The notes: a model not told the origin generated them from the sequence alone. A stretch of DNA of 64,000 bases from Bacillota bacterium (GCA_023441965.1 JAEZNB010000078.1:1-64000); one strand, 5' to 3'. Positions 34,946-44,332 are shown, counted from the stretch's first letter. A program made the numbers and translations.

Positions 34946-36592
34946 ATGAGATTTAAGAAAACTTTAGCCGTTCTCTTAGTCCTAGCCATGTCAGCAGCGA
35001 CCTTGGCAGGCTGCGGCACCAAAGCAGGCTCCGATAAGAAGGAAGATAGAAGCGCTTATCCGGGTACTGCAGGAAAAAATGAAATCACTGTAAATATCGG
35101 CAGTGAGCCCCCGGATATGTTCTCTGTTACAATGACAGATACAGTATCCTTTTCTGTGCTTCGTCATATCATTGATAACCTTATGATGCTGGACGAGAAT
35201 GACGAGCCCATCCCTGGCGTAGCAAAGGACTACAAGGTGAGCGACGACGGTTTGACCTATACCTTCAATCTTCGTGAGAATATGAAGTGGAGCAACGGTG
35301 AGCCCGTTACTGCTCATGACTTCGTGTTCGCTTGGACTTCTCTTCTGGATCCTGCCTTCGCTTCTGACTATTCTTATTTCGGATTTGTATTTAAGAACGG
35401 TGAGAAGTTCAACTTAGGTGAAGTTGGCGCTGACCAGCTTGGCTTCAAGGCAGAAGGAGATTATAAGTTAGTGGTTACCCTTGAGAATCCTACCTCCTAT
35501 TTCCTTTCCCAGTTAGCATTCGGTGTATTTGCACCTGTTAACGAGAAGGCTTACAGAGAGTTTGGTGAAGCTTACGGTACCGATGCTGACAAGATGGTTA
35601 CAAATGGACCTTTCAAGATGACTGCTTGGGAGCATGAGAGCAAGATCGTTCTTGAGAAGAATCCTGATTATTTTGATGCAAAGAAAATTAATCTTGACAA
35701 GCTTACCATGGTTATGATCAATGATACCAATGCTACCTTCAATGCTTTTAAGGCTGGCGAAGTAGATATGATCGGTGTTAATGGCGACCAGGGCAGAACA
35801 CTTAGAGCTGAGGGATACCCTGTTAATACCTATGATGATGGTTCATCCTGGTATTTAGAGTTTAACTTAGAAGATCCTTATCTTAAGAACAACAACCTTC
35901 GTAAGGCTCTGACCTATGCGATTGATAAGCAGGCTTTCGTAACTGCTATTATCAAGAACGCATCTAAGCCCGCTTCTTCCTTTACTGCACCTGTAATAAA
36001 TGGTCTGGACGGAAAGAAGTTCAATGAGATGGTTGGCGATGTTATTCCTGCATTCGATAAAGATAAAGCTGTAGAGTTTTATAATAAAGCATTATCAGAA
36101 ATGGGTGTAAGCAGTGTTGAAATTACCATGATTTGTGATGACGGTGATACCGCAGTGAAGTATGCATCCTTTGTTCAGGAGCAGCTCAAGACCAATCTTG
36201 GTATCGAGATCAAGGTTGAGCCCATGCCTTTCAAGAGCAGAATTGAGAGAATGTCCAATAAGGATTTCTCCTTAGTATTTGCCGGTTGGGGTCCTGACTA
36301 CAACGATCCTATGACTTTCCTTGACATGTTTGAGACCGGTGGCGGTAACAACCATGTAAGCTACTCCAATGCTCATTATGATGAGTTACTGGACCAGGTT
36401 CGCACAGAGCTTAATGAAAAGACACGTTTCGGCTACTTAGTAGAGCTTGAGAAGTTATTACTTGAAGAACTCCCTATTGGACCTGTTTACTGGAGATCCA
36501 GAGAGTTCGTATATAGTGGAAAGATTGATTCTGGTGTTATCAGAACAGCGTTCCAGGATATGAACTACAGATTTGTTAAATTAGCGAAGTAA
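34946..36592 (+). CDS. oppA: Oligopeptide ABC transporter substrate-binding lipoprotein
   Basis: 548-residue family 5 solute-binding lipoprotein. Signal peptide with lipobox TLAGC, then the SBP_bac_5 order: EPPDMFSVTMTD near 55, LRENMKWSNGEPVTAHDFVFAWTSLLDP near 112 (the family signature around D-F-V-x-A-W), NPDYFDAKKI near 235 and DYNDPMTFLDMF near 450 for peptide backbone contacts. ATG 34946 is chosen because AGGAGG is correctly placed and the signal peptide starts there; an in-frame ATG at 34898 has no ribosome site. Codon use is highly biased, indicating strong expression. The permease and ATPase genes follow after a hairpin and a second promoter. Confidence 0.95.
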   Translation: MRFKKTLAVLLVLAMSAATLAGCGTKAGSDKKEDRSAYPGTAGKNEITVNIGSEPPDMFSVTMTDTVSFSVLRHIIDNLMMLDENDEPIPGVAKDYKVSDDGLTYTFNLRENMKWSNGEPVTAHDFVFAWTSLLDPAFASDYSYFGFVFKNGEKFNLGEVGADQLGFKAEGDYKLVVTLENPTSYFLSQLAFGVFAPVNEKAYREFGEAYGTDADKMVTNGPFKMTAWEHESKIVLEKNPDYFDAKKINLDKLTMVMINDTNATFNAFKAGEVDMIGVNGDQGRTLRAEGYPVNTYDDGSSWYLEFNLEDPYLKNNNLRKALTYAIDKQAFVTAIIKNASKPASSFTAPVINGLDGKKFNEMVGDVIPAFDKDKAVEFYNKALSEMGVSSVEITMICDDGDTAVKYASFVQEQLKTNLGIEIKVEPMPFKSRIERMSNKDFSLVFAGWGPDYNDPMTFLDMFETGGGNNHVSYSNAHYDELLDQVRTELNEKTRFGYLVELEKLLLEELPIGPVYWRSREFVYSGKIDSGVIRTAFQDMNYRFVKLAK

Positions 36593-36620
36593 TATCAGCA
36601 ATTAACAGATTAATAATAAA

Positions 36621-36653
36621 TGGTGCGGGCTGTAAGATATGCAACCCGCACCA
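36621..36653 (+). terminator. Terminator-like hairpin between oppA and oppB
   Basis: TGGTGCGGG (36621-36629) pairs with CCCGCACCA (36645-36653), and TG/CA extends it inward. The flank TAATTATGTT is not a strong T run, so partial read-through is likely, which would give excess OppA over the membrane subunits. Confidence 0.65.
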
Positions 36654-36711
36654 TAATTATGTTAATACTATCCCCCCATTAATTCCCTTACGAATAAATT
36701 CGAAAAAAAGC

Positions 36712-36740
36712 ACGACAAATGTGTTATTATATAGTATAAT
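36712..36740 (+). promoter_or_regulatory. Probable internal promoter of oppBCDF
   Basis: ACGACA (36712-36717), 17 bases, TATAAT (36735-36740). Confidence 0.5.
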
Positions 36741-36792
36741 ATTATGGTATTTAGGATGGACAACAAGTCATATATTCTGATAGAATTGTCGT

Positions 36793-36829
36793 CCTATATT
36801 ACTTTTATATATGATAAAAGCAATATAGG
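36793..36829 (+). other. Leader hairpin of oppBCDF mRNA
   Basis: 16-bp stem with one mismatch (36793-36808 with 36814-36829) and 5-base loop, no T run. A weaker hairpin (GGATGGACAA with TTGTCGTCC) lies just upstream at 36755-36794. These lie between the internal promoter and oppB and may stabilise or regulate the mRNA. Confidence 0.55.
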
Positions 36830-36901
36830 ATAGCAATTCTAAAGGGAAAAGACGATGTCCTGATCGACTAAAAGTATAGAAAACAGAAAGGAGGATTGCA
36901 T

Positions 36902-37849
36902 GTGTTAAAATATATAGTAAAACGTTTATTCTATGCAGTCTTAACGTTATTTGCTTTATGTGCAATTACATTCTTCATGATGCGCCTGCTGCCCGGTGAT
37001 CCTTTTATCGGAGAGAAAGCAATTACGGAGACAACAAAAAAAGCTTTAAATGCCAAATATGGTCTCGATAAACCTGTAATCACCCAGTTTGGAATGTATA
37101 TCAGCAATGTATTGAAGGGTGATTTGGGTATCTCGATGCATTATAATAATCGTCCTATCACAGATATTATTGCACAGGCATTTCCATATTCATTTGATTT
37201 AGGTATCAGATCCCTGATATTTGCCACCATCATGGGAGTATTTTTAGGAATTGTAGCAGCCGTCAAGAGAGGTACAGCATGGGATACCATTACGATGCTG
37301 ATCGCTATTATCGGTGTATCTGTTCCCAGCTTTATTGTAGGCTCCATCCTCCAATATGCTCTGGGTCTGGGGTTGTATCAAATAACCGGACTTAGAATAT
37401 TCCCCATCACAGGCTGGAGTTCATTTTCCAGTAAGATTCTACCGGCCTTTGCCCTTAGCTTTGGTTCCATGGCAACCATATCCAGACTGATGAGAACCAG
37501 TATGCTGGATGTTCTTGGCCAGGACTATATTAAGACAGCAAAATCAAAGGGCCTGTCACAAAAGAAAATAATCTGGAAGCATGCAGTCAGAAATGCAATT
37601 ATGCCCGTTGTTACAGTACTGGGACCGATTGCAGCTTCAGTTCTGACCGGTGCTTTCGTAGTTGAGAACATATTCTCTATCCCGGGAATGGGTAAGTTCT
37701 TTGTTAACAGTATTAAGGTGCAGGACTATACGATGATTTCCGGAATCACCTTATTCTATGGTGCCTTCCTTATTATTGCAAACCTGGTGGTCGACCTTGC
37801 CTATGGTTTCATTGATCCCCGTGTTAAATTAACGGAAGTAAAGGAGTGA
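36902..37849 (+). CDS. oppB: Oligopeptide ABC transporter permease OppB
   Basis: 315-residue inner-membrane permease with six helices. N-terminal YIVKRLFYAVLTLFALCAITFFMMRLLPGDPF is the classic OppB/DppB opening, and the EAA loop is DYIKTAKSKGLSQKKIIWKHAVRNAIMP near 208-235. GTG 36902 is used because AAAGGAGG (36887-36894) is correctly spaced; the overlapping ATG at 36900 is out of frame and reads into a stop after one codon. First of four tightly packed genes. Confidence 0.95.
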   Translation: MLKYIVKRLFYAVLTLFALCAITFFMMRLLPGDPFIGEKAITETTKKALNAKYGLDKPVITQFGMYISNVLKGDLGISMHYNNRPITDIIAQAFPYSFDLGIRSLIFATIMGVFLGIVAAVKRGTAWDTITMLIAIIGVSVPSFIVGSILQYALGLGLYQITGLRIFPITGWSSFSSKILPAFALSFGSMATISRLMRTSMLDVLGQDYIKTAKSKGLSQKKIIWKHAVRNAIMPVVTVLGPIAASVLTGAFVVENIFSIPGMGKFFVNSIKVQDYTMISGITLFYGAFLIIANLVVDLAYGFIDPRVKLTEVKE

Positions 37850-37853
37850 TACG

Positions 37854-38795
37854 ATGGACAAGAAGATTGATAAGAAAATGTTTGAATGGGTTGGTAGTAA
37901 TGCCATAGAAAGTGAAGGCATATCAAGGCCCAGTATCAGCTACTGGAAGGATGCGATGCATCGCCTCAGAAAGAATAAAGTAGCGATTGTTTGCTTAAGT
38001 ATTATTTTGGTTATCGCAGCGCTGTCTATCGTAGTTCCCATGCTGTCACCCTTCACGATCAGTGAGCAGCATTACGATCATACGGATGCTCCTATGTTTA
38101 CCAGAGATGCAGAGGATGGGCATATGCATCTGTTCGGAACGGACTCCTTAGGCCGTGATATATTCACAAGAATCTGCGCTGGTGGACGTGTATCCTTGTT
38201 TATCGCAATAACAGCAGTATTTATTAATTGTATTATAGGTATCATCTATGGCGGTGTCTCCGGCTTCACCGGTGGTGCAGTGGATAATATTATGATGAGA
38301 ATCATTGAGGTAATCAATGGTATTCCATACCTGATTATCGTTATTCTTCTCATGATGGTATTAGAGCCCGGAGTTATGACGATGGTAGTGGCTTATGCCG
38401 CAGTTGGTTGGACCGGAATGGCGAGACTTGTCCGTGGACAGGTAATGAGCTTAAAGCAGCAGGATTATATTACCGCAGCTAAGGTAATGGGTGCGAAGCC
38501 CTCCAGAATCATTTTTAAACACTTGATTCCGAATACCCTCAGCGTCGTAATTGTTAATATGACCTTGGCAATTCCCAGTGTTATCTTTACTGAAGCCTTC
38601 TTAAGCTATATCGGTCTGGGTGTACCGGTACCGAAGTCCTCCTGGGGTATGATGGCAAGTGAAGGTAGTATCGTGTTCCAAGCCTACCCGTCACAGATGT
38701 TAATTCCTGCGATCTGCATCAGTTTGACCATGCTATCCTTTAACTTATTAGGTGATGGTTTACGTGATGCCTTAGATCCCAGGTTAAGGAGGTAG
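37854..38795 (+). CDS. oppC: Oligopeptide ABC transporter permease OppC
   Basis: 313 residues. An N-terminal cytoplasmic segment ending SYWKDAMHRLRKNKVAIVCL leads into six helices; HLFGTDSLGRDIFTRICAGGRVSL near 92-115 and the EAA loop DYITAAKVMGAKPSRIIFKHLIPNTLS near 202-228 are diagnostic. Forms the heterodimeric channel with OppB. AAGGAG ribosome site inside the 3' end of oppB, gap 4 bases. Confidence 0.95.
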   Translation: MDKKIDKKMFEWVGSNAIESEGISRPSISYWKDAMHRLRKNKVAIVCLSIILVIAALSIVVPMLSPFTISEQHYDHTDAPMFTRDAEDGHMHLFGTDSLGRDIFTRICAGGRVSLFIAITAVFINCIIGIIYGGVSGFTGGAVDNIMMRIIEVINGIPYLIIVILLMMVLEPGVMTMVVAYAAVGWTGMARLVRGQVMSLKQQDYITAAKVMGAKPSRIIFKHLIPNTLSVVIVNMTLAIPSVIFTEAFLSYIGLGVPVPKSSWGMMASEGSIVFQAYPSQMLIPAICISLTMLSFNLLGDGLRDALDPRLRR

Positions 38796-38799
38796 TGGA

Positions 38800-39801
38800 A
38801 TGAATAAAGTATTGGAAGTGAAAGATTTACATGTATCCTTCGATACCTATGCCGGCGAGGTAAAGGCAGTTCGTGGTGTTTCCTTCGATCTGAAGGAGGG
38901 TGAAGTGCTTGCGATTGTAGGCGAGAGTGGTTGTGGCAAGAGCGTAACGGCTCAGACTATTATGAAGCTGAATCCCATGCCTCCGGCTAGAATAGTAAGC
39001 GGAGAGATTACACTGGCAGATAAAGATATCGTTCATGCAACTGAGAAAGATATGATGAAGATCCGTGGTAAGGATGTCAGCATGATTTTCCAGGATCCGA
39101 TGACCTGTTTGAATCCTACCATGCAGGTGGGTAAGCAGCTGACAGAAGCGATTCGCCATCATCAGAACCTGACTCAGGAGCAGGCACAGGCTGAGGCAAT
39201 TCGCCTGCTTGAGATCGTAAAAATTCCGAATACAAAGCAACGTGCAAAACAGTATCCGCATGAATTCTCCGGTGGTATGAGACAGAGAGTAATGATTGCT
39301 ATGGCTCTCTCCTGTGCTCCGAAGCTTCTGATAGCAGATGAGCCGACAACAGCTCTGGATGTAACCATTCAGGCACAGATTATGGACCTCTTAAAGGAAA
39401 TCAAGGAGAAGACCAATACGGCGATTATCCTGATTACCCATGATCTTGGAGTAGTTGCAAGCATGGCTGACCGAGTAGCGGTTATGTATGCAGGTAAAAT
39501 CGTAGAGACCGGTACTGCGGAGGATATTTTCTACCGCCCGTCCCACCCGTATACGAGGGCATTGCTTAAGAGCCTTCCCAAGACAGATATGAACCGCAGT
39601 GAAAGGCTGGTATCCATTGGTGGTACACCTCCGGATCTTTTAAATCCTCCGGTAGGTTGTCCGTTTGCCAGCAGATGTCCTCATACCATGAAGATCTGCC
39701 AGGAAGAGATGCCCCCTCATTTTATACCTGAAAAAGACCATAAATCCGCATGCTGGTTATTGCATCCGGATTGCCCGGGCGCTCAGGGCGGAGGTGAATA
39801 G
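38800..39801 (+). CDS. oppD: Oligopeptide ABC transporter ATPase OppD
   Basis: 333-residue ATPase. Walker A GESGCGKS near 41-48, Q-loop FQDPMTCLNP near 96, signature SGGMRQRVMIAMAL near 156, Walker B LLIADEPTTALD near 176, and H-loop TH in LITHDLGVV near 206. The C-terminal oligopeptide-type domain has the Cys cluster PVGCPFASRCPHTMKIC near 285-301, which in related OppD/DppD proteins binds an iron-sulphur cluster. Gap to oppC 4 bases. Confidence 0.96.
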   Translation: MNKVLEVKDLHVSFDTYAGEVKAVRGVSFDLKEGEVLAIVGESGCGKSVTAQTIMKLNPMPPARIVSGEITLADKDIVHATEKDMMKIRGKDVSMIFQDPMTCLNPTMQVGKQLTEAIRHHQNLTQEQAQAEAIRLLEIVKIPNTKQRAKQYPHEFSGGMRQRVMIAMALSCAPKLLIADEPTTALDVTIQAQIMDLLKEIKEKTNTAIILITHDLGVVASMADRVAVMYAGKIVETGTAEDIFYRPSHPYTRALLKSLPKTDMNRSERLVSIGGTPPDLLNPPVGCPFASRCPHTMKICQEEMPPHFIPEKDHKSACWLLHPDCPGAQGGGE

Positions 39802-39803
39802 AC

Positions 39804-40787
39804 ATGGATAAGAAGAATAGTACTACAAGCAATAGCCAGAATAAGCTGGTTGAGATACAGAATGTATCCAAGTACTTCAGGGTGAATGACGGTATCCTGA
39901 AGGCAGTGAATAATGTGAATATAGACATCCTTAAGGGTGAAACCTTAGGTCTGGTAGGTGAATCCGGCTGTGGTAAGTCCACCTTCGGTAAGGTTCTCAT
40001 GGGGATCTATCCCCCTACTACCGGTAGGATTCTATATCACGGTAAGAAGGATATGGAGATCAATAAGAAGACACTCTTCTCCTATGCCAAGATGGCTCAG
40101 ATCATCTTTCAGGATCCTTATTCCTCATTGGATCCCCGTATGACGGTAGGTTCCATCATAGAAGAGGGTATGATCATCCATAACATGTATAACAAGCAGA
40201 AGCGCCAAGAAAGAGTGTATGAGCTGCTGGAGCTGGTTGGATTAAACAAGGAGCATGCAAATCGTTTTCCTCATGAGTTTTCAGGTGGACAGCGTCAGCG
40301 TATCGGAATTGCGAGAGCCCTTGCGATTGAACCTGAGTTCATCGTATGTGACGAGCCGATCTCTGCATTGGATGTATCCATACAGTCCCAGATCATCAAC
40401 CTGCTTCATGATCTGCAGCAGAAGCTGAATCTTACCTATCTCTTTATCGCTCATGATTTGAATATCGTAAAATATATCAGTGATCGTATTGCGGTTATGT
40501 ATCTGGGTAATATCGTAGAGCTGGCTACCAGTGAAGAATTATATGCCAAGACCCTTCACCCTTACTCCCAGGCTCTGCTGTCTGCGGTTCCGATTCCGGA
40601 CCCGGATCAGGAGGCACAGAAGAAGCGCCAGATCCTGACCGGTGATGTACCGAGCCCGATCAATACACCCAAGGGCTGCCCTTTTGCAGGACGTTGTCCT
40701 CGTGCAACAGATATTTGCCGGGAAGTAAAGCCTGAGCTGGAGATGAAGCAGGGTCATCTGGTGGCTTGTCATCACGTGGAGAAGTAA
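39804..40787 (+). CDS. oppF: Oligopeptide ABC transporter ATPase OppF
   Basis: 327-residue partner ATPase. Walker A GESGCGKS near 53-60, Q-loop FQDPYSSLDPRM near 100, signature SGGQRQRIGIARALA near 156, Walker B FIVCDEPISALD near 175, H-loop in FIAHDLNIVKYI near 205. The C-terminal Cys cluster KGCPFAGRCPRATDIC is also present. It starts two bases after oppD ends and is last in the operon. Confidence 0.96.
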   Translation: MDKKNSTTSNSQNKLVEIQNVSKYFRVNDGILKAVNNVNIDILKGETLGLVGESGCGKSTFGKVLMGIYPPTTGRILYHGKKDMEINKKTLFSYAKMAQIIFQDPYSSLDPRMTVGSIIEEGMIIHNMYNKQKRQERVYELLELVGLNKEHANRFPHEFSGGQRQRIGIARALAIEPEFIVCDEPISALDVSIQSQIINLLHDLQQKLNLTYLFIAHDLNIVKYISDRIAVMYLGNIVELATSEELYAKTLHPYSQALLSAVPIPDPDQEAQKKRQILTGDVPSPINTPKGCPFAGRCPRATDICREVKPELEMKQGHLVACHHVEK

Positions 40788-40810
40788 GATTGGTTTAGAT
40801 ATTTTATATA

Positions 40811-40880
40811 AGGATTTTGCATAATTAGATTTTTAGGTCAGCATTATCATTGCTGGCCTTTTCTATTTATGCAAAATCCT
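40811..40880 (+). terminator. Nested terminator after oppF
   Basis: Inner hairpin AGGTCAGCA (40835-40843)/TGCTGGCCT (40851-40859) followed by TTTTCT, enclosed by a perfect 14-bp outer inverted repeat (40811-40824 with 40867-40880). Confidence 0.8.
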
Positions 40881-41075
40881 CTCCACAAATAGGAGTTATG
40901 AAGCACTTCTTTATCAGAGTTGATATTCGATTATTTCTATTAAGATAAATAAACTACTTACTTCTCTGATGATAAAGGTTTCATTGTGAGATGATGTAAT
41001 GAATGGAGTGACAAGGAGATGATAGGGTGTTATAATATGCTAAATATGAGAATAATTACTTGACAGGAGTTTGCG

Positions 41076-41657
41076 ATGGAGAAAGATGTTATCAGAAGGT
41101 TCACCTCGGAGAATGCGGTTATCAGAATGGCAACCCTGGAGGATGCGTCTGCGATTTATCAGATTTATGAGCCCTATATTTTAAACACTGTGTTTACCTT
41201 CGAGTATGATCCGGTTCCCTTAGAAGAGTTTCTAAAGCGGATGGAGACGGTGCTGGAGCACTTTCCCTGGTTGGTCTATGAGAGGGATGGAGTGATCCTG
41301 GGCTATGCCTATTGCTCCAGGTTTAAGGAGAGGGCAGCCTTTGCCTGGGATTGTGAATGCTCTGTCTATATCGATCAGAAGTCGCACAGGCAGGGAATAG
41401 CCACAGCTCTCTATGAGGAACTTTTCGGGCTGGTGAAGGAACAGGGCTATTATATGGTATATGCTTTGATTACCTATCAGCATAACAGCAGTACAGAGCT
41501 ACATAAGAAATTCGGCTTCAAACAGGTGGCCATCTATGAAAAGACCGGCTATAAGCATGGTCAATGGTGGGATCTGCTTGTGATGGAGAAAAGACTAAGG
41601 GGCCTTGAGGGAGTACCGGTAAGGACGAAATCCGTAAAGGAGCTTCCTACACAGTAA
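41076..41657 (+). CDS. GNAT acetyltransferase, phosphinothricin/methionine-sulfone type
   Basis: 193 residues. After a 12-residue leader the family opening VIRMATLEDASAIYQIYEPYILNTVFTFEYDPVP is seen, then VILGYAYCSRFKERAAFAWDCECSVYID near 73-100, acetyl-CoA loop HRQGIATALYEELF near 104 and the signature HKKFGFKQVAIYEKTGYKHGQWWDLLVME near 146-174. Members acetylate small amines such as methionine sulfone or phosphinothricin; true drug resistance is not implied. ACAGGAG ribosome site. Single gene. Confidence 0.88.
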   Translation: MEKDVIRRFTSENAVIRMATLEDASAIYQIYEPYILNTVFTFEYDPVPLEEFLKRMETVLEHFPWLVYERDGVILGYAYCSRFKERAAFAWDCECSVYIDQKSHRQGIATALYEELFGLVKEQGYYMVYALITYQHNSSTELHKKFGFKQVAIYEKTGYKHGQWWDLLVMEKRLRGLEGVPVRTKSVKELPTQ

Positions 41658-41734
41658 GTTTTATCAGGAAGCTGACTTGCCCTCCTTGGGGAGATAAGCA
41701 TAAGTCATAAATAAGATTAGCAGCAGAAAAAATG

Positions 41735-41762
41735 AGAATAGGAAGTTCCTATTCTTCTTTTT
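41735..41762 (+). terminator. Terminator after the acetyltransferase gene
   Basis: AGAATAGG (41735-41742)/CCTATTCT (41748-41755) with 5-base loop and a T-rich tail. The rest of 41763-41936 holds nothing I recognise. Confidence 0.75.
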
Positions 41763-41936
41763 ATGCTCGGAAAGCAAGGAAAGGATGAATCGAAATAGCA
41801 CTGATCCTCCTGTATATTTTCCTTTCGTTTTGTAGGTTTTACGGAGGTACTGTAATATGCTGAAAAAGGCGGAAGCATAATGTATTTCTATGCGTAATAT
41901 TAGAAGAATAACAGGATAAAAAATGGTAAAAACTGG

Positions 41937-41965
41937 TTGAAAACACCAAAGACTTATTATATAAT
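41937..41965 (+). promoter_or_regulatory. Promoter of the surface-polysaccharide operon
   Basis: TTGAAA (41937-41942), 17 bases, perfect TATAAT (41960-41965). The leader to the next gene is about 185 bases; no known riboswitch signature was found in it. Confidence 0.7.
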
Positions 41966-42156
41966 GCACTTGCTGGGATAATTTGGAAAATCATATTAAG
42001 GTAATGTAGAACAAACCATAGAAGCTTCACACAATATGTTGGGAAGGAAGAGGCTGTTTGATTTTTGTAGAAGAAGGCATATCAGGCAGACAGATGGAAT
42101 ATACAATTCTGTGGCAGTCTTGTAAAGGCGATATAACAGTTTAGGGGGGGATCTTG

Positions 42157-42852
42157 GTGTCTTCTTTACGAAAGCATTGGAAAAGAATTATTCTTCCGGT
42201 AATTAGCTTAGGTGCGTTCAGCGCGATCACCTTAATCGTTGTGTTTGCAAAAGCCAATGTTCATAGTAATTATGATAATCGTATTCTGACGACGGAGTTT
42301 AGCCGACTGTACTTACAACCCGAATTGAATGCAAATGAACTTAAGGTCCTTACCGGACTTGGCGCTGATGCACCGGAACTGCTGCTTGCACCGGCTGCAG
42401 CGGATAACGTATTTGCACGCCTGTACCAGCAGCTGAAAGCATATCTGGGCAGTAAGGGAGTCGAACTGACGAAGGAAGAGGCAGAAGAGGCAACAGAAAG
42501 TATAGAAGAGCTGAATCATATCATCATGCTGGAGGGCAGGAGAGATCTGAAGCAGATGTCCCTGGATACAAAGGGGATTGCAAGCCATCTGTCCCAGCTG
42601 ATCTATCAAAGCTGCGGTCTGAAGCTGTCCTTTGATTTGTTGGGGAATATAGATACGATCTCTACGACCGACGGTGGAATTCTGTATCATCGGCACAGCT
42701 CTGATCAGGATGGTTTGCATTTTGAGGCATTGGCAATTACTTTATCCATCATCAGCCTCTTGCTTTTTGGCTGTACACAGATCGCCAGAAAGCACCAGCT
42801 GTTTCATAAGGAAGAGCTGTACGACAGCTTTGATGAAGAAAAGTATGCATAA
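42157..42852 (+). CDS. Membrane protein of unknown function, linked to sugar transferase
   Basis: 231 residues with an N-terminal helix (about 12-30), an extracytoplasmic region of about 165 residues, and a C-terminal helix (about 190-208) with a short acidic cytoplasmic tail (DSFDEEKY). The two-helix layout resembles Wzz/chain-length co-regulators in topology, but I see no clear Wzz motif. GTG 42157 is preferred over TTG 42154 since it is better spaced from AGGGGGGG (42143-42150). It is followed after 20 bases by a sugar transferase, so a role in its regulation or in polymer export is plausible. Confidence 0.6.
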   Translation: MSSLRKHWKRIILPVISLGAFSAITLIVVFAKANVHSNYDNRILTTEFSRLYLQPELNANELKVLTGLGADAPELLLAPAAADNVFARLYQQLKAYLGSKGVELTKEEAEEATESIEELNHIIMLEGRRDLKQMSLDTKGIASHLSQLIYQSCGLKLSFDLLGNIDTISTTDGGILYHRHSSDQDGLHFEALAITLSIISLLLFGCTQIARKHQLFHKEELYDSFDEEKYA

Positions 42853-42872
42853 ACAGATAGGTAGGGGATTAT

Positions 42873-44294
42873 ATGGATCATACGAATAGAACGTTACCAA
42901 ATCGTTATCTCATACTGATAGACTTGCTCAGCATCACCGCGGCCTTCCTGTTGGCATCCTGGATCCGTTTTGGACGCATCCCGAGCTACCTGTTCACAAA
43001 TAGTATTTATGGCTTCGCCTTTACAATTATACTGGCTGCATATGTGGTCGTATATTATTTGTACAATACCTACAGCAGATTCTTTAAGAGGGGCTTCTAT
43101 GAAGAGTTCCTGGTTGTTGTGAAGCTAAATGTATTTTTATCGGCGGTTCTGACGGCTATTATGTTTCTTTTTCAGGAAGGGGCAAAGTATTCAAGGTATT
43201 TCTTCCTGTGCTTTATTCTCCTGAATACCCTGGTCACCTATATGGCGAGGCAATATTATAAGGTATGTCTCCTATCCTTCTATCGGAAGAGCAAGGCAAG
43301 CTCCAAGCTAATGGTAATCACGACCTCCCGGCTGGCTCCGGGCGTACTCGGACGCATCCGTAAGGAAAACGATTGGAACTGTCAGGTGACCTATATCACG
43401 GTCCTGGATATGGATATGACGGGGCAATACATAAGCGGGGTGGAGGTAAAGGCATCCCGGGAGAATATGTTTACCGTAGCCAGAAGAGAGGCAGTGGACT
43501 GTGTACTGATTCATCTGCCACAGGATTATCCCCATGAAATCAGTCTGGAAAAGATCATTATAGAATTTGAGAAGATGGGAGCAGTCGTAAATCTGAGCAT
43601 CAATACCTTTGGGCTGAAGCTGCATGAGAAGGTGGTAAGGGATATGAACGGTTATAATGTGCTTACTTTCAGCACCAGGCTCTTCAATGAGGAGCAGCTG
43701 CAGCTGAAGAGGCTGGTAGATATCGTTGGCGGACTACTGGGCTGTATCCTGACCTTAGTGCTGACCCTGTTCATAGCACCCCTCATCTTCATCGAATCCC
43801 CGGGACCGATCTTCTTCTCCCAGACCAGGATCGGCAGAAACGGAAGACGCTTCCGGATCTACAAGTTCCGGTCTATGTACCCCGATGCGGAGCAAAGGCT
43901 GGTAGAGCTGATGGATCAGAATGAGATCAATGGACTGATGTTCAAGATGACCGATGACCCTAGAGTAACAAAGGTCGGTAAATTCCTACGCAAGACAAGC
44001 CTGGATGAATTTCCCCAGTTCTTTAATATCCTCAAGGGGGATATGAGCCTGGTAGGGACAAGACCTCCGACAGAGAAGGAATTCCTTCAATATGAAGGCT
44101 GGCATAAAAGGAGATTGGCTTTAAAGTCCGGTCTGACCGGTCTGTGGCAGGTCAGTGGCCGTAGTAATATCTCGGAATTTGAAGAGGTGGTAAAGATGGA
44201 CCTGGAGTACATAGACAATTGGTCGCTGAAGCTTGACGTAAAAATTATTCTTAAGACCATCTGGGTAGTGGTGTTTGGCAAAGGAGCCAAGTAA
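42873..44294 (+). CDS. Polyprenyl-phosphate sugar-1-phosphate transferase (WcaJ/WbaP type)
   Basis: 473 residues that start synthesis of a surface polysaccharide by linking a sugar-phosphate to undecaprenyl phosphate. Four N-terminal helices (15-125), a CoA-binding-like middle domain (140-270), one helix (about 285-310), then the bacterial sugar transferase domain: PGPIFFSQTRIGRNGRRFRIYKFRSM near 310-335, LRKTSLDEFPQFFNILKGDMSLVGTRP near 372-398 and GLTGLWQVSGRS near 422. Typical length. No glycosyltransferases or flippase follow, so the rest of the pathway is elsewhere. Confidence 0.92.
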   Translation: MDHTNRTLPNRYLILIDLLSITAAFLLASWIRFGRIPSYLFTNSIYGFAFTIILAAYVVVYYLYNTYSRFFKRGFYEEFLVVVKLNVFLSAVLTAIMFLFQEGAKYSRYFFLCFILLNTLVTYMARQYYKVCLLSFYRKSKASSKLMVITTSRLAPGVLGRIRKENDWNCQVTYITVLDMDMTGQYISGVEVKASRENMFTVARREAVDCVLIHLPQDYPHEISLEKIIIEFEKMGAVVNLSINTFGLKLHEKVVRDMNGYNVLTFSTRLFNEEQLQLKRLVDIVGGLLGCILTLVLTLFIAPLIFIESPGPIFFSQTRIGRNGRRFRIYKFRSMYPDAEQRLVELMDQNEINGLMFKMTDDPRVTKVGKFLRKTSLDEFPQFFNILKGDMSLVGTRPPTEKEFLQYEGWHKRRLALKSGLTGLWQVSGRSNISEFEEVVKMDLEYIDNWSLKLDVKIILKTIWVVVFGKGAK

Positions 44295-44332
44295 GGTTAC
44301 TGTCACTGTGTAAAAACTTTGTCAGATTATAG

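Noticed and set aside
41664..41969. 101-residue hydrophobic minus-strand open frame
   Set aside because: It spans a clear plus-strand terminator and promoter, has no ribosome site, and its hydrophobicity follows from AT-rich sequence.
41972..42150. Riboswitch (c-di-GMP or other) in the long leader of the polysaccharide operon
   Set aside because: I searched by eye for GEMM, ykkC and similar conserved cores and found none.
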